A stretch of DNA of 64,000 nucleotides from Shewanella olleyana (GTDB taxonomy: Bacteria; Pseudomonadota; Gammaproteobacteria; Enterobacterales; Shewanellaceae), in contig NZ_JAKILD010000021.1 in assembly GCF_023283825.1 (NCBI RefSeq), positions 1-64,000 on the forward strand, given 5' to 3'. The position numbers were made by a program, and so were the translations under genes. How positions within the stretch are numbered: position 1 is the stretch's first letter; each line of letters starts with the position of its first letter. Below the pieces are notes generated by a model. That model was not told the DNA's origin. It saw only the letters and a list, made by a program, of their open reading frames with translations, and did not search any database. Positions 1 to 10,356 of the stretch are shown here, in pieces.

Positions 1-1
1 A

Positions 2-64
2 ACCAACAATATTGCTCAAGATGTGTTTTTAAATAAACGTCGTGAAATGCGTATAAACCAATAA
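2..64 (+). CDS. 3' end of an unidentified gene cut by the window edge
   Basis: An open frame runs from the window edge to a TAA stop at 62-64 and encodes the last 20 residues of a protein ending in KRREMRINQ. It is followed at once by a strong hairpin that would terminate plus-strand transcription, which supports it being a real gene end. Too little is present to name the product. Confidence 0.4.
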   Translation, partial: TNNIAQDVFLNKRREMRINQ

Positions 65-69
65 AATAA

Positions 70-98
70 AACCCCCACTTAAAAAAAGTGGGGGTTTG
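70..98. terminator. Bidirectional rho-independent terminator
   Basis: A perfect stem (ACCCCCACTT with AAGTGGGGGT) flanked by A-rich and T-rich tracts lies between the partial plus-strand gene and the 3' end of the lipBA genes. The tail is T-rich on both strands, so it can serve both converging transcripts. Confidence 0.8.
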
Positions 99-109
99 TC
101 ATTAATCTG

Positions 110-136
110 AACAGCGCCATAGGCGCTGTTTTTGTT
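110..136 (+). terminator. Second hairpin terminator
   Basis: A stem of AACAGCGCC pairing with GGCGCTGTT around a three-base loop is followed on the plus strand by TTTGTTTT. It probably backs up the neighbouring terminator for the gene entering from the left. Confidence 0.65.
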
Positions 137-190
137 TTATAAGCTGAGAGTTAGCATTGAGAGTTAGCAGTGTTAGTGCCTAACAAAACA

Positions 191-1156
191 TTATTTAACT
201 TCTTTACCTTGAGCTTGTAGATCAGCATGGTAACTTGAACGAACTAGTGGGCCACACGCTGCGTGGGTAAAGCCCAGCTCGTCAGCCAAATCTTTTAACT
301 CATCAAATTCTGCTGGCGGTACGTAACGTTCAACCGGCAAATGGAATTTAGATGGTTGTAAGTACTGACCTAAGGTTAGCATTTCCACATCATGGCTACG
401 TAAGTCACGAAGTACTTGTGCAATCTCTTCGTTAGTTTCACCTAACCCCATCATTAAGCCCGATTTAGTCGGTACGTCTGGGTGACGCTCTTTAAATCGC
501 TTCAGCAAATCTAACGACCACTGATAGTTCGCACCTGGACGCGCTTTACGGTAATGCTTAGGCGCAGTCTCAAGGTTATGGTTGAATACATCAGGTGGCT
601 CAGTAGCAATAATGTCTAGCGCAGCATCAATACGACCACGGAAATCAGGTACTAAAATCTCGATTTTGATATGCGGATTTAAAATACGGATTTCACGGAT
701 ACAATCAGCAAAGTGCTGTGCGCCGCCATCACGCAAATCATCACGGTCAACGGAGGTAATCACCACGTATTTAAGCTTCATGTCTTTGATGGTTTGCGCA
801 AGCTTTTTAGGCTCAGCAGCATCAGGCTTAAGTGGGCGGCCGTGGGCAACGTCACAGAAAGGACAACGACGAGTACAAATAGCACCTAAAATCATAAAGG
901 TCGCTGTACCGTGGTTAAAGCACTCTGCTAGGTTAGGGCAAGATGCTTCTTCACATACTGAATGTAAGCCGTTTTTACGTAAAGCAGACTTAATATCAGT
1001 AATACGCTGATTTGAAGCAGGTAACTTAACGCGTAACCAATTTGGCTTGCGCAACATGGTTTCTTTTTCAGAAGGAACCACTTTTACTGGAATACGTGCG
1101 ACTTTTTCGGCATCACGCAGTTTTACGCCAGGTTGTAATCTTTCAGGCCTATTCAT
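191..1156 (-). CDS. lipA: Lipoyl synthase
   Basis: Radical-SAM enzyme that inserts two sulfur atoms into the octanoyl group bound to lipoyl domains of 2-oxoacid dehydrogenases and GcvH; cytoplasmic. At 321 residues it has the family's usual length. The SAM-cluster motif C-x3-C-x2-C appears as CTRRCPFC (about residue 94) and the auxiliary cluster cysteines as C-x4-C-x5-C in [12 protein letters not shown] (about residue 68). The C-terminal region has the RSSYHA motif with its conserved serine ligand. The start lies one base after the lipB stop, so the two genes form an operon in pathway order: LipB loads octanoate and LipA sulfurates it. Confidence 0.97.
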   Translation of the reverse strand: MNRPERLQPGVKLRDAEKVARIPVKVVPSEKETMLRKPNWLRVKLPASNQRITDIKSALRKNGLHSVCEEASCPNLAECFNHGTATFMILGAICTRRCPFCDVAHGRPLKPDAAEPKKLAQTIKDMKLKYVVITSVDRDDLRDGGAQHFADCIREIRILNPHIKIEILVPDFRGRIDAALDIIATEPPDVFNHNLETAPKHYRKARPGANYQWSLDLLKRFKERHPDVPTKSGLMMGLGETNEEIAQVLRDLRSHDVEMLTLGQYLQPSKFHLPVERYVPPAEFDELKDLADELGFTHAACGPLVRSSYHADLQAQGKEVK

Positions 1157-1157
1157 A

Positions 1158-1808
1158 TTATTCTGCTAATCCTTGATGATGTACAAGTTCTTGGTAGCCC
1201 AATACTTTGCTTAATGTTTGAATCAGTTTATCGCCAGCTTCTTCAACGGTTTGTGGACCGCCTAACGCTTTGCATTGCACCATTTCCAGTCCCGCATAAC
1301 CGCAAGGGTTAATACGCTGAAACGGGGCTAAATCCATATCGACATTGAGTGCTAGGCCGTGGAAAGAACAGCCTTTACGAATACGAAGTCCTAGAGAGGC
1401 AACTTTACGCTCATCAACATATACCCCTGGGGCATCTGCTTTGGCGTAGGCGTTCACATCGTACATTGCCAGCATATCAACAATACTTTGCTCAATATTG
1501 TTCACTAATTGTCTGACACCGAGTTTACCGCGTTTTATGTCGATAAGTGGATAGACAACTAGTTGGCCTGGTCCGTGGTAGGTTACTTGCCCGCCACGGT
1601 CGACTTGGATAACTGGGATGTCACCGGGGTTGAGGATATGCTCGCTTTTGCCTGCTTGGCCTTGGGTGAATACGGGCGAGTGTTCAACAATCCACAATTC
1701 GTCGTTGCTGTCGCTATCACGATTATCGGTATAAGCCTGCATTGCATGCCACACGGATTCGTAATCTTGACGGCCAAGATGTCTGATATGTAACGCTTGA
1801 GTTTGCAA
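1158..1808 (-). CDS. lipB: Octanoyl-[acyl-carrier-protein]:protein octanoyltransferase
   Basis: Transfers octanoate from ACP to lipoyl domains, the first step of endogenous lipoate synthesis; cytoplasmic. The conserved blocks [12 protein letters not shown], the lysine of KVASLGLRI and the catalytic cysteine in [10 protein letters not shown] are all present. No ATG exists near the N-terminus. Two TTG codons are possible, at 1814 and 1808. I chose 1808 because GGGGAGAGG sits about six bases upstream and the resulting N-terminus aligns in length with E. coli LipB; the 1814 start adds two residues. Directly followed by lipA. Confidence 0.95.
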   Translation of the reverse strand: MQTQALHIRHLGRQDYESVWHAMQAYTDNRDSDSNDELWIVEHSPVFTQGQAGKSEHILNPGDIPVIQVDRGGQVTYHGPGQLVVYPLIDIKRGKLGVRQLVNNIEQSIVDMLAMYDVNAYAKADAPGVYVDERKVASLGLRIRKGCSFHGLALNVDMDLAPFQRINPCGYAGLEMVQCKALGGPQTVEEAGDKLIQTLSKVLGYQELVHHQGLAE

Positions 1809-1901
1809 GGGCAACCTCTCCCCTCAAAAAAGATGGCTTATTATACGCACCTAACACCAAAATGACATCAAAGTGTTAGGTTGATCACGTTTTGTTGGTG
1901 A

Positions 1902-2168
1902 TTACAGTACGCGGTTTACGCCTTCAATTGCAGCAAGGTCGGTATAAACTTTTTCAATATGCTCTTTGCTGGTGACGGTAATACGGATTGAAACTGCGTA
2001 GTAAGTCCCTTTGCTTGAGGCTTTTACAGTCGGTGCATAGTCACCTGGAGCAAGTTGTTGAGCTACAGCGACAATGCGATCAGCAAGGGTATCATCTGCT
2101 GTGCCAATGACTTTGAATGGGCAAGAATTCGGAAATTCCATTAGTTCGCCAAAGTTTGTTTCTAACAT
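1902..2168 (-). CDS. ybeD: YbeD family protein (DUF493)
   Basis: Small 88-residue cytoplasmic protein of the YbeD/DUF493 family, which has an ACT-like alpha/beta fold in known structures. Recognisable features are the [11 protein letters not shown] segment near the N-terminus and the C-terminal [20 protein letters not shown]. Its molecular function is not established; family members keep a conserved position between dacA and lipB, as here. The start is well defined, with no closer alternative, and the length is typical. Confidence 0.93.
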   Translation of the reverse strand: MLETNFGELMEFPNSCPFKVIGTADDTLADRIVAVAQQLAPGDYAPTVKASSKGTYYAVSIRITVTSKEHIEKVYTDLAAIEGVNRVL

Positions 2169-2271
2169 GTGTTTGCTCTCTGCAGTTGTAATAAGTGCTA
2201 TCAGTTCTATATGGGGGAATTATACTGTAATACAAGGCCTATAACACAGAGTCTGTGTATTTATCCTTAGC

Positions 2272-2304
2272 GCAAAAAATTAAAGCTACCCAAAGGTAGC
2301 TTTA
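2272..2304 (-). terminator. Terminator downstream of dacA
   Basis: On the minus strand a stem AAAGCTACC/GGGTAGCTTT is followed by AATTTTTTG. It lies 27 bases after the dacA stop codon and separates it from ybeD. Confidence 0.75.
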
Positions 2305-2330
2305 AATATCTGATTAATTGCGGGTATAGC

Positions 2331-3515
2331 TTAACTAAACCAACCTTCAAACATTTGCTTAAAGTAATCCATTAACTTACTGAACCAGCTACCTTCGTTA
2401 ACTTCGTTAAGCGTGACCAGTGGGAACTCTGCAATGTCTTTGCCGTTTAGTTGGAAGAAGATACGACCAACGGTTTCGCCTTTTGCTAAAGGTGCTGTTA
2501 GCGGCTTAGTTAGCTCAAAGTTTGCTTCTAAGTTTTTAGCTTGGCCACGGTTGATGGTGATTGGTGTGTCAGTCACTACACCTAAATCAACGGTTTCACG
2601 ATCGCCGTACCAGATTTTTTGGGTTACGAACGTATCGCCAGCTTTATAAGGAGTAATTGATTCAAAGAATCGGAAACCATAATTAAGCAGTTTTTTGCTT
2701 TCAGCTTTACGTGCTGATTCGCTGTTTGTACCCATTACAACCGTAATTAAACGCATACCATCATTAGTGGCTGATGATACTAGGTTATAACCTGCGCCAG
2801 ATGTATGACCGGTTTTAATGCCGTCAACGTTTAAACTGTTATCCCACAATAAGCCGTTACGGTTGTATTGTTTGATCCCATTAAAAGTGAATGATTTCTC
2901 AGAGTAAACACGGTACTCATCTGGTACGTCACGGATTAAGGCTGCGCCTAATAATGCCATGTCGTAAGCGGTAGTTTTGTGATTGTCAGAATCTAAACCA
3001 TGTGAGTTTTCAAAGTAACTTTGGGTCATACCCAGCTGCTTTGACCATGAGTTCATTAAATCAACGAAGCCGTCTTCGGTCCCTGCAATGTGCTCAGCCA
3101 TTGCAACACAAGCGTCGTTACCTGATTGGATAATGATGCCGCGGTTAAGATCTTCTACGGTAACTTTTTTACCGACTTCAATAAACATTTTTGAAGAGTC
3201 TGGGAAGTTTTTTGACCACGCTTTTTTACTGATGGTCACTTCATCTTCAAGAGAGATATTACCCACTTTTACTTCATGACCAATTACATAGCTGGTCATC
3301 ATTTTAGTTAAGCTAGCAGGGTTTAGTGATTCGTAGGCATTACTTTCAGCGATAACGCGGCCTGAGTTGTAATCCATTAAAACGTAAGCTTTAGCGGCTA
3401 CTGTAGGCGCATTAGGCATAACCATGGGTGCGTTGGCTGCTAGAGAAGAAAAAGATACAGATACAGCGGAAAGCAGCAGCAAAGATTTAAGCGGAGTGTT
3501 AACAATATTCTTCAT
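2331..3515 (-). CDS. dacA: D-alanyl-D-alanine carboxypeptidase (PBP5/PBP6 type)
   Basis: Low-molecular-weight penicillin-binding protein that trims the terminal D-Ala from peptidoglycan pentapeptides in the periplasm. All three active-site motifs are visible: SLTK (serine nucleophile), SGN, and KTG in DGIKTGHTSG. A Sec signal peptide ends near SFSSLAANA, and the C-terminal amphipathic helix (LMDYFKQMFEGWFS) fits membrane anchoring, as in E. coli PBP5. An ATG four codons upstream (3527) is possible, but the signal peptide reads naturally from MKNIVNTPLK. It lies in the classical rodA-rlpA-dacA neighbourhood. Confidence 0.95.
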   Translation of the reverse strand: MKNIVNTPLKSLLLLSAVSVSFSSLAANAPMVMPNAPTVAAKAYVLMDYNSGRVIAESNAYESLNPASLTKMMTSYVIGHEVKVGNISLEDEVTISKKAWSKNFPDSSKMFIEVGKKVTVEDLNRGIIIQSGNDACVAMAEHIAGTEDGFVDLMNSWSKQLGMTQSYFENSHGLDSDNHKTTAYDMALLGAALIRDVPDEYRVYSEKSFTFNGIKQYNRNGLLWDNSLNVDGIKTGHTSGAGYNLVSSATNDGMRLITVVMGTNSESARKAESKKLLNYGFRFFESITPYKAGDTFVTQKIWYGDRETVDLGVVTDTPITINRGQAKNLEANFELTKPLTAPLAKGETVGRIFFQLNGKDIAEFPLVTLNEVNEGSWFSKLMDYFKQMFEGWFS

Positions 3516-3734
3516 TGAGTTGCACATCTCTGGTTAGTCATGAAAGAGGTAAGTCGTTTATAAAATATTTAATTATATTACAGCGAGTTAAATAAAAAGT
3601 AGCTAGCTACTTCAACTGATTTACATAGTTAAACGACACAATTAAAAAGATTATATCATTAGTCGACCTCAATTTGGCATTAAGGTTCCTTAACACGTCT
3701 ACTTAAAGGGGCGAATTAAGTGAGCTAGCCCAAA

Positions 3735-3786
3735 TAACTATCTCGATTAACTATCTCAATTAACTATTTCAATTAACTATCCCAAT
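3735..3786. repeat. 13-bp tandem repeat, four copies
   Basis: Four consecutive 13-bp units based on TAACTATCTCAAT, differing by single bases, fill the intergenic space between the dacA promoter region and the end of rlpA. The repeat ends just before the hairpin at the rlpA stop codon. No reading frame uses it. Confidence 0.9.
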
Positions 3787-3787
3787 G

Positions 3788-3816
3788 AAAAAGTAATCAT
3801 TTGGTGGTTACTTTTT
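3788..3816 (-). terminator. Hairpin overlapping the rlpA stop codon
   Basis: AAAAAGTAA and TTACTTTTT pair around an 11-base loop, and the rlpA stop codon forms part of the stem. The 3' arm carries a T run but no further T tail follows, so termination is likely rather than certain. Confidence 0.5.
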
Positions 3817-4653
3817 AGTTGGCGTTCGTAAATAGCTCTGTGGGTAGCCGTCTTGCTTAATTTTCAGCAGCAATTTATTCGCTAAATAACCTTGTCCTAT
3901 TGGACCCAGCAATAAGCGATAAAACCCATTAGCCGATTCAACAGAAGCTGGGACTTGATACTTAGCTTCAAGCTCTTTTGCGAGCACATTAATTCGAACC
4001 TGATCTTTAGAGGCGACCACTTGAATGATGTGAATGCTATCGTCTTTGAGTTCATCCAGCGCCATCGACTCTGGTGATTCTATGTGAATCGTTTCAATAT
4101 TCACTTTGGCCGTACCACTTCCAAGCATATCGAGCTTGTAAGCGGCAGCATAAGATAAATCGATGATGCGACCTTCATGGAAAGGCCCACGGTCATTCAC
4201 ACGCACTATCACTTGTTTATTATTAGCTTCGTTAGTGACTTTAACGTAACTCGGTAACGGCAAGGTTTTGTGCGCCGCCGACATAGAATACATGTCGTAG
4301 GTTTCACCATTTGAGGTTAAATGGCCATGAAACTTTGAGCCGTACCAAGACGCATAACCACTTTGGCTAAAATCTTTGGCGCTTGGCATGACTGTATAAG
4401 ACTTTCCGCGAACCGTATAAGTTCGTTTATTGCCTTGGCGGCTATATGGCTCGTATTTAGGGTGAGCGTCTTCAACTTTACTGACATCTGGCGCACTTTG
4501 AGGCGCACGGTCGTTTTTCATCTGATAACGATCATCTTGGCTGGTAGGTGAGGAGCTTGAACATGCACTAAGCAGTGTTATTAAGCTCAACGTACCAATA
4601 GTGATAAGGTTATTTTTCAGTGTCATTGACGAAATACTCAGTTTATTTTGCAT
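3808..4653 (-). CDS. rlpA: Septal ring lytic transglycosylase-family lipoprotein RlpA
   Basis: Outer-membrane lipoprotein of the RlpA family; in Pseudomonas the homologue cleaves denuded glycan strands during septation. The lipobox is LLSAC, followed by a serine-rich linker. A double-psi beta-barrel domain follows, beginning at GYASWYGSKFHG with the conserved VNDRGPFHEGR stretch, and a C-terminal SPOR-like domain (from about residue 205) would bind denuded peptidoglycan at division sites. The start overlaps the mltB stop by about 11 bases; an internal ATG at codon 10 would also leave a complete signal peptide. Confidence 0.92.
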   Translation of the reverse strand: MQNKLSISSMTLKNNLITIGTLSLITLLSACSSSSPTSQDDRYQMKNDRAPQSAPDVSKVEDAHPKYEPYSRQGNKRTYTVRGKSYTVMPSAKDFSQSGYASWYGSKFHGHLTSNGETYDMYSMSAAHKTLPLPSYVKVTNEANNKQVIVRVNDRGPFHEGRIIDLSYAAAYKLDMLGSGTAKVNIETIHIESPESMALDELKDDSIHIIQVVASKDQVRINVLAKELEAKYQVPASVESANGFYRLLLGPIGQGYLANKLLLKIKQDGYPQSYLRTPTKK

Positions 4654-5653
4654 TATAAGCAGCTTCTAACTGTTGGCTGAATTGATAAACGGCCATGGCA
4701 TATAACGGGCTGCGGTTATAACGCGTAATCACATAAAAGTTGTTTAAACCTAACCAGTATTCAGTGGCTTCTGGTTGTTCCAATTTAACCAATAAAGCAG
4801 GTTGGGAGGCATCGATATCTTTCGCTTTAGCTAAGCTCAAGGTTGGCGATAAAATGTCACCAACAGTTTGAGTCGGCTTACCTTTCACCCAGACTTTAGC
4901 TTTAGGGGCTGTGTCAACGGTATGGTTTAATTCTAATGTGACAGGTGCGCCACGTTGCCAACCATGTTGATGGAAGTAGTTCGCCACACTGCCAATAGCA
5001 TCTTGTTTATTATTCAGTAAGTCACGACGGCCATCACCACTGAAATCAACGGCGTAATGACGGTAGCTTGATGGAATAAATTGGCCAAAACCCATTGCCC
5101 CTGCATAAGAGCCTTTTAGGTTGTCATTATCTAATTGCTCTTCTTTAACCAATGACATTAAGTTGCCAAATTCACTACGGAAAAAGGTCGCTCTTGGTGG
5201 GTAATAAAACCCAAGAGTGTATAGCGCATCTTGGACTTTATAGTTGCCCATATAACCACCATAAAAGGTTTCTATACCAATAATCGCGACTATGATTTGC
5301 GGGTCGACTTGAAACTTATCTGCCGCTTTTTTGATGGTTTCGGCATTGTCATGCCAAAAAGCTAAGCCTTTTTCTAAGCGTTTATCCGTTAGAAAAATAG
5401 GATAGTACTGATGCCAAGGCTTGGCTTCCCAAGGTTTAGATATAGCATCTAATACGGCTTGGTTATGATTGGCTGTGGTGAGAAACTCAGTGACTTCCTG
5501 TTCTGAAAAGCCTTTGCTCACTTGCTCAGTAATAAATGCTTGTTTAAGTGCCGTGACTTCTGGGCTGTCTGCTGAGTCTATCTCGGTTGCTTGAATACTT
5601 GAGCAACTAAGTAATAAGGCTAAACCCGCAGCAAATGTTGTTTTAAAATGCAT
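4643..5653 (-). CDS. mltB: Membrane-bound lytic murein transglycosylase B
   Basis: Periplasmic lytic transglycosylase (family GH103) that cleaves peptidoglycan glycan strands with 1,6-anhydro product formation. The catalytic glutamate is in IGIETFYGGYMG, and the downstream AGAMGFGQFIPSSYRHYAVDF and DGRRDLLNN segments are diagnostic. A hydrophobic N-terminus ending LLLSCSS could be a lipobox. The start at 5653 was chosen because AAGGA lies six bases upstream and the signal peptide begins at once; the open frame continues 23 codons further upstream. It is placed between rodA and rlpA, as in many gammaproteobacteria. Confidence 0.93.
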   Translation of the reverse strand: MHFKTTFAAGLALLLSCSSIQATEIDSADSPEVTALKQAFITEQVSKGFSEQEVTEFLTTANHNQAVLDAISKPWEAKPWHQYYPIFLTDKRLEKGLAFWHDNAETIKKAADKFQVDPQIIVAIIGIETFYGGYMGNYKVQDALYTLGFYYPPRATFFRSEFGNLMSLVKEEQLDNDNLKGSYAGAMGFGQFIPSSYRHYAVDFSGDGRRDLLNNKQDAIGSVANYFHQHGWQRGAPVTLELNHTVDTAPKAKVWVKGKPTQTVGDILSPTLSLAKAKDIDASQPALLVKLEQPEATEYWLGLNNFYVITRYNRSPLYAMAVYQFSQQLEAAYNAK

Positions 5654-5725
5654 TAACAATCCTTTTGTTATCTTGGTATCTTCAGTCTGGCTTTTCAGCC
5701 GATAATTGAATATACAGGGCAAAAC

Positions 5726-6838
5726 TTAACGGTCTATGAAACGTCTATGGGTATGAATACTCATTAATATTCCAAAACCTATCATCAAGGTCATCATGGA
5801 AGTACCACCATAACTGACCAAAGGCAGCGGTACACCAACAACTGGTAATAAGCCTGATACCATACCAATATTAACGAAGATATAAACGAAGAAAGTCAGC
5901 GTAATACTGCCTGCAAGTAAACGAGCAAAACTGGTTTGCGCCCGTGATGCAATAACTAACCCACGGCCAATAATATACATGTATAAGGCCAGTAATATTA
6001 AACTACCAATTAAACCAAACTCTTCACCGATCACCGCAAAAATAAAGTCTGTGTGTCTTTCAGGCAAAAACTCTAACTGAGATTGCGAGCCTTGTAGCCA
6101 ACCTTTACCCCATAAACCGCCTGAGCCAATCGCGATTTTGGATTGGATAATATGGTATCCCGCGCCCAATGGGTCGCGCTCAGGGTCGAACAAGGTCATT
6201 ACTCGAGTTCGCTGGTAATCATGCATCAAGAAGAACCATAAAATTGGCAGTAATGCGAGAACTGCAGCAACACAACTGCCAACAATCACCCAGCTCATTC
6301 CTGATAGAAACAACACGAATACACCTGATGCAGCGACTAGAATTGAGGTGCCTAAATCAGGTTGCTTTGCAATTAACAGTGTTGGAATTAATAGAATGAC
6401 TAAACCGCCAGCAAGGTAACGCTTTTTAGGCGGCAGTGGAAACTTACTAATGTACCAAGCCATGGTAATAGGGAAGGCGAGTTTGATTAGCTCAGACGGC
6501 TGAAACTCCATAAACCCAAGGTTTAACCAGCGCTGTGCTCCTTTGTTGATGGTGCCAAAAAAGTGCACCCCAAGAAGCAAAATGATGCCAGCAATGTAAA
6601 TAGGCAGTGCCCATCGCCGCAGTATTTCTGGGTTGATTTGTGCAAATACAAACATCACACACAGCGACAAGCTTAAACGAACGAGTTGTCTTTCCATCAT
6701 CGCAGCATCTTCGCCGCTGGCAGAGTAAATGACGAATAGACCAAATACCATTAGCGCCAATAAGCCTAATAATAACGGCAAGTCTATGTGTAGCTTTTGC
6801 CAAATGTTCTTTTTATGGGGGTGGTGAGATGTATTCAT
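5726..6838 (-). CDS. rodA: Peptidoglycan glycosyltransferase RodA (SEDS family)
   Basis: Integral membrane SEDS polymerase that builds glycan strands for cell elongation together with PBP2. About ten hydrophobic segments are visible, along with family motifs such as [21 protein letters not shown] (about residue 100), AKQPDLGTS and the C-terminal [19 protein letters not shown]. The ATG at 6838 overlaps the mrdA stop as ATGA, indicating translational coupling with its partner PBP2; an in-frame start five codons upstream would only lengthen that overlap. Confidence 0.96.
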   Translation of the reverse strand: MNTSHHPHKKNIWQKLHIDLPLLLGLLALMVFGLFVIYSASGEDAAMMERQLVRLSLSLCVMFVFAQINPEILRRWALPIYIAGIILLLGVHFFGTINKGAQRWLNLGFMEFQPSELIKLAFPITMAWYISKFPLPPKKRYLAGGLVILLIPTLLIAKQPDLGTSILVAASGVFVLFLSGMSWVIVGSCVAAVLALLPILWFFLMHDYQRTRVMTLFDPERDPLGAGYHIIQSKIAIGSGGLWGKGWLQGSQSQLEFLPERHTDFIFAVIGEEFGLIGSLILLALYMYIIGRGLVIASRAQTSFARLLAGSITLTFFVYIFVNIGMVSGLLPVVGVPLPLVSYGGTSMMTLMIGFGILMSIHTHRRFIDR

Positions 6839-8691
6839 TCTGCCACCAACCATTCGTCACGTAACATATATTCATCCAATAAGGCGCGGGCAACGGGGCC
6901 TGCATTAACACCACCCCAACCTGCATTTTCTAGCACAACAGCTAATACAATTTTAGGGTTTTCGTATGGTGCGTAAGCAATGATTAATGCGTTATCTTTT
7001 AAGTGTTCAGCAACGGTTTCCGAATCATACTTGGCATCTTGTGCCACACTGAATACCTGTGCTGTACCGGTTTTCATTGCCGCAGTGTAACTGGCATCGG
7101 TAAAGCGAGATTTATCGGCTGTGCGGCGCATAGCTTCGTTGATAATTTCCCAGTTGTTTTCATCGTTAAGGGTTATTGGCTCTCTTTCATCGATTGGGCT
7201 ATCGATTTTAGCGGTTTCATCTTTGAATGATTTCAGCAAATGCGGCGTAAAGCGCTGGCCACGATTAGCTAGAATGGTGGCCGCATTAGTAAGCTGTAAA
7301 GGCGTACTTGTCCAATAGCCTTGTCCAATACCCACCGAGATAGTATCGCCGATATACCAAGGTTGGTTATAGCGCATACGTTTCCAATCTTTAGAAGGCA
7401 TGATGCCGTTGGCTTCTTCGTAAATGTCGATCCCCGTTGGTTCACCAAAACCAAATTTAGACATGAACTCAGCCATTTTATCGACACCGACTTTGTAAGC
7501 GAGGTCATAAAAAAAGGTGTCACATGAGTCCATTATTGAACTATAAACATCAACCCAGCCATGACCCCAGCGTTTCCAATCTCGATACTTTCGTTCAACG
7601 TTAGGAATTTGCCAAAACCCTGGATCCCAAATGCGCGTTTTTTCGGTAATGGTTTTTTCTTCCAGCCCTAACAAGGCAACGTGGGGTTTAATGGTTGAAG
7701 CAGGAGAGTATTGGCCTTGAGTCGCACGGTTAATAAGCGGCCTAGATTTATCATTTAACAGCGCGCTGTAAGCCTTCGAGCTTATACCATGTACGAATAA
7801 GTTAGGATCGTAACTCGGACTTGATACCATAGCCAATACGCCACCATCTTGTGGATCGATTGCCACCACTGAACCTCGGCGACCATTCAGTAACTCCATG
7901 GCTTTTTGTTGAAGCTTTAAATCTAAGGTCAAGTAAATGTCTTGGCCTGGTGTCGGTGGCGTAGCTTTAAGCGTTCTGATGACGCGGCCACGGTTATTGA
8001 CTTCTTCTTCTAAATGTCCCGGTTTGCCGAGCAATAGGCTTTCATAAAACTTTTCAATGCCTTGCTTACCAATATCATTGGTTGCAGCGTAATTCTTCCA
8101 CTGGCCAGACTTTTCAAGCGAAGTTTTGTCTCGGGTATTAATTTTACCCACATAACCCAATACATGAGTCATCAAACCTTCATAAGGGTAATGACGTTTA
8201 AGTCCTGCTTCGACTCTAAAACCTGGAAATTGGTGTTGATTGACGCTAAAAGTCGCGACCTGTTCTTCGGTTAAACGCGACTTGATTGTTAACGGCTTAA
8301 AGCGGCGATGGTAGCGAAGTCTTTCGGTGATGGCCTCACGTTCATCTGCGCTTAATTCAATATATTCGTTGAGTTTATCTAGTGAAGCGGTAATGTCTTG
8401 TGCTTTTTCAGGGATAAGTTCAAGGGTATAAAAAGGTTGGTTTTCAGCTAAAAGCTGACCATGTCTGTCGTAAATCAGCCCACGACTTGGGGCAACTGGG
8501 ACAACACGGATACGGTTATCGTTAGAGCGAGTTTCATAATCTTGATATGAGACGACTTGCAACTGATACAAGTTGGAAAGCAATAAACTGATTAAGATAA
8601 ACACGCACAGGAAAGTGAACAAAGCACGACGTTTGAATAGCGACGCCTCGGCAGCGTGGTCGTGCATGGCAATGCGCTTTTTTGGCGACAC
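6835..8691 (-). CDS. mrdA: Penicillin-binding protein 2 (elongasome transpeptidase)
   Basis: Class B PBP that crosslinks peptidoglycan during rod elongation. It has a single N-terminal membrane segment (about residues 23-45), a dimerisation domain, then the transpeptidase domain with SxxK as STIK, SxN as SCD, and KTG in MKTGTAQVF. The length of 618 is normal. The start is a GTG with GGAG nine bases upstream; an ATG eight codons later lacks a ribosome binding site. The gene is coupled to rodA downstream. Confidence 0.96.
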   Translation of the reverse strand: MSPKKRIAMHDHAAEASLFKRRALFTFLCVFILISLLLSNLYQLQVVSYQDYETRSNDNRIRVVPVAPSRGLIYDRHGQLLAENQPFYTLELIPEKAQDITASLDKLNEYIELSADEREAITERLRYHRRFKPLTIKSRLTEEQVATFSVNQHQFPGFRVEAGLKRHYPYEGLMTHVLGYVGKINTRDKTSLEKSGQWKNYAATNDIGKQGIEKFYESLLLGKPGHLEEEVNNRGRVIRTLKATPPTPGQDIYLTLDLKLQQKAMELLNGRRGSVVAIDPQDGGVLAMVSSPSYDPNLFVHGISSKAYSALLNDKSRPLINRATQGQYSPASTIKPHVALLGLEEKTITEKTRIWDPGFWQIPNVERKYRDWKRWGHGWVDVYSSIMDSCDTFFYDLAYKVGVDKMAEFMSKFGFGEPTGIDIYEEANGIMPSKDWKRMRYNQPWYIGDTISVGIGQGYWTSTPLQLTNAATILANRGQRFTPHLLKSFKDETAKIDSPIDEREPITLNDENNWEIINEAMRRTADKSRFTDASYTAAMKTGTAQVFSVAQDAKYDSETVAEHLKDNALIIAYAPYENPKIVLAVVLENAGWGGVNAGPVARALLDEYMLRDEWLVAE

Positions 8692-8785
8692 TTAAGCTAT
8701 CTCCGATAGGGTTCAGGCTGAAAAATTCAGAATAGCTATATTAGCTGAATTAACTTCACTTTTACCAGAGGTTTACCAATAAGGA

Positions 8786-9256
8786 TTATTCTCTGTGGTA
8801 GGGGTGGTTGTTATTTATGCTCCATGCTCGATAAAGGCTTTCTGCAACCAAAACTCGAACTAATGGATGGGGTAGCGTGAGCGCTGATAAACACCAACTT
8901 TGACTAGCGGCAGCTTTGCAATCTGGAGCAAGACCTTCAGGACCGCCAATCAATAAACTGACATCGCGGCCATCAAGTTGCCATTTACTGAGTTGCTGAG
9001 CAAGCTGGGGCGTTTCCCAGTTCTTGCCAGGCAAATCTAGGCTTACAATGTGATTGCCTTTGGGCACTGCTGCTAGCATAAGTTCGCCTTCTTTTTGAAG
9101 AATGCGTGCTATATCAGCATTTTTACCGCGCTTTCCTGCTGGGATCTCGATGAGTTCTAGCGCCATATCTCGAGGAAATCGGCGTTGGTACTCTTCAAAC
9201 CCGCGGGTTACCCAATCTGGCATCTTAGTGCCAACAGCAATCAGTTGTAACTTCAT
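8786..9256 (-). CDS. rlmH: 23S rRNA (pseudouridine1915-N3)-methyltransferase
   Basis: SPOUT-class methyltransferase that methylates pseudouridine 1915 of 23S rRNA in helix 69. It has the family length of 156 residues, the knot-region glycine-rich [10 protein letters not shown] motif (about residue 103) and the C-terminal HPYHRE tail that contacts SAM and RNA. The start codon shares one base with the rsfS stop (TAATG), so the two ribosome-related genes are translationally coupled. Confidence 0.96.
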   Translation of the reverse strand: MKLQLIAVGTKMPDWVTRGFEEYQRRFPRDMALELIEIPAGKRGKNADIARILQKEGELMLAAVPKGNHIVSLDLPGKNWETPQLAQQLSKWQLDGRDVSLLIGGPEGLAPDCKAAASQSWCLSALTLPHPLVRVLVAESLYRAWSINNNHPYHRE

Positions 9257-9585
9257 TAGGCGTCGTTTTCAGTCCATAGCTTTTCTAGGTCATAAAACTC
9301 ACGTGTTTGCTGCTGCATTACGTGTAAGATTACGCCACCTAAATCAACCAGAACCCATTCGCTGCTATCACGGCCTTCAACACCTAAAGGTTGGTTGCCA
9401 GCAGTTTTAGCTTCAACAATCATGTTTTCGGCGATTGCACGAACATGAGTTTTTGATGTACCTGAACAAATTACCATGTAATCAGTAATGTGTGATTGGT
9501 TTGCCACGTCTAATACCACAACGTCTTTGGCTTTTAGGTCGTCAATTTTATCGACAACAAAATCTTTTAATTCCGTGCTCTGCAC
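9256..9585 (-). CDS. rsfS: Ribosomal silencing factor RsfS
   Basis: Binds ribosomal protein L14 and blocks subunit joining when nutrients are scarce. The 109-residue protein carries the family core ([13 protein letters not shown], then [20 protein letters not shown] and [23 protein letters not shown]). The start codon is GTG at 9585, with GAGG eight bases upstream. It forms a short operon with rlmH downstream, and nadD-holA-lptE lie just upstream in the same direction. Confidence 0.96.
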   Translation of the reverse strand: MQSTELKDFVVDKIDDLKAKDVVVLDVANQSHITDYMVICSGTSKTHVRAIAENMIVEAKTAGNQPLGVEGRDSSEWVLVDLGGVILHVMQQQTREFYDLEKLWTENDA

Positions 9586-9684
9586 GTCACTTACCTCAAT
9601 ATGTAAAAATAACGGAGCATTATACGCAAAATACCCATGCTAGCGCAATTGAAGCCGTGTTCAATTAAGCATCTAAAATCGGTT

Positions 9685-10356
9685 TTACTTAATTTGGTAC
9701 AGATGATGTTCGAAAATGTACTCTTGGATCACATTTGGCAACATATGAGAGACTTCTGCAACGTTTGACGTTTTTGAAGTTGGAGTGAAGCCAAAACTCT
9801 TTTGTCCATTTTGATTGAGGATATGTCGAATTTCAGTTGATGAGATGTCTTGTAAATTTACGTCGACAGGAAAAATTTTACCTGTCTTTGCCGACGCTGA
9901 AACAGCTATGTTTTGTTCGAGTATTGCTGCCATCGGACTGGTTTTATCTAATTGCCAGCCCGGGCGCTGGCATACAACGACATTGCATAATTTCAATATC
10001 GACTGCCATTGGTACCATGATTGAAATTGGATAAAGGAGTCAGTCCCCATGATGAAGTAAAACTGGTGCTGTGGATATTGCTTAGTAAGTAGCTGCAAGG
10101 TTGTTGCTGTGTAGGAGGGTGTATCACGATTTATTTCAATATCGCACACTTCAAATTCATCATATTGCTGACAAATCAGTTGAGTCATTGCGAGTCGATG
10201 CTGGCTGCTGACTTGGGTCGTTTGTTTGTGGGGGGGAATATGATTTGGCATTAACCAGACTTTATCGAGCCCAAGGCGTTGCTTAACTTCTAAAGCTGGT
10301 TTGATATGGCCAAAGTGAATGGGGTCAAAGGTGCCACCGAGTAAACCTATTTTCAT
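9685..10356 (-). CDS. nadD: Nicotinate-nucleotide adenylyltransferase
   Basis: Adenylates nicotinate mononucleotide to deamido-NAD in NAD biosynthesis; cytoplasmic. The nucleotidyltransferase signature [12 protein letters not shown] (with HxGH) is at the N-terminus, and the second motif, ISSTEIR, is near residue 170. The start overlaps the holA stop as ATGA. The C-terminus is slightly longer than in E. coli NadD, but all core motifs are intact. Confidence 0.95.
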   Translation of the reverse strand: MKIGLLGGTFDPIHFGHIKPALEVKQRLGLDKVWLMPNHIPPHKQTTQVSSQHRLAMTQLICQQYDEFEVCDIEINRDTPSYTATTLQLLTKQYPQHQFYFIMGTDSFIQFQSWYQWQSILKLCNVVVCQRPGWQLDKTSPMAAILEQNIAVSASAKTGKIFPVDVNLQDISSTEIRHILNQNGQKSFGFTPTSKTSNVAEVSHMLPNVIQEYIFEHHLYQIK

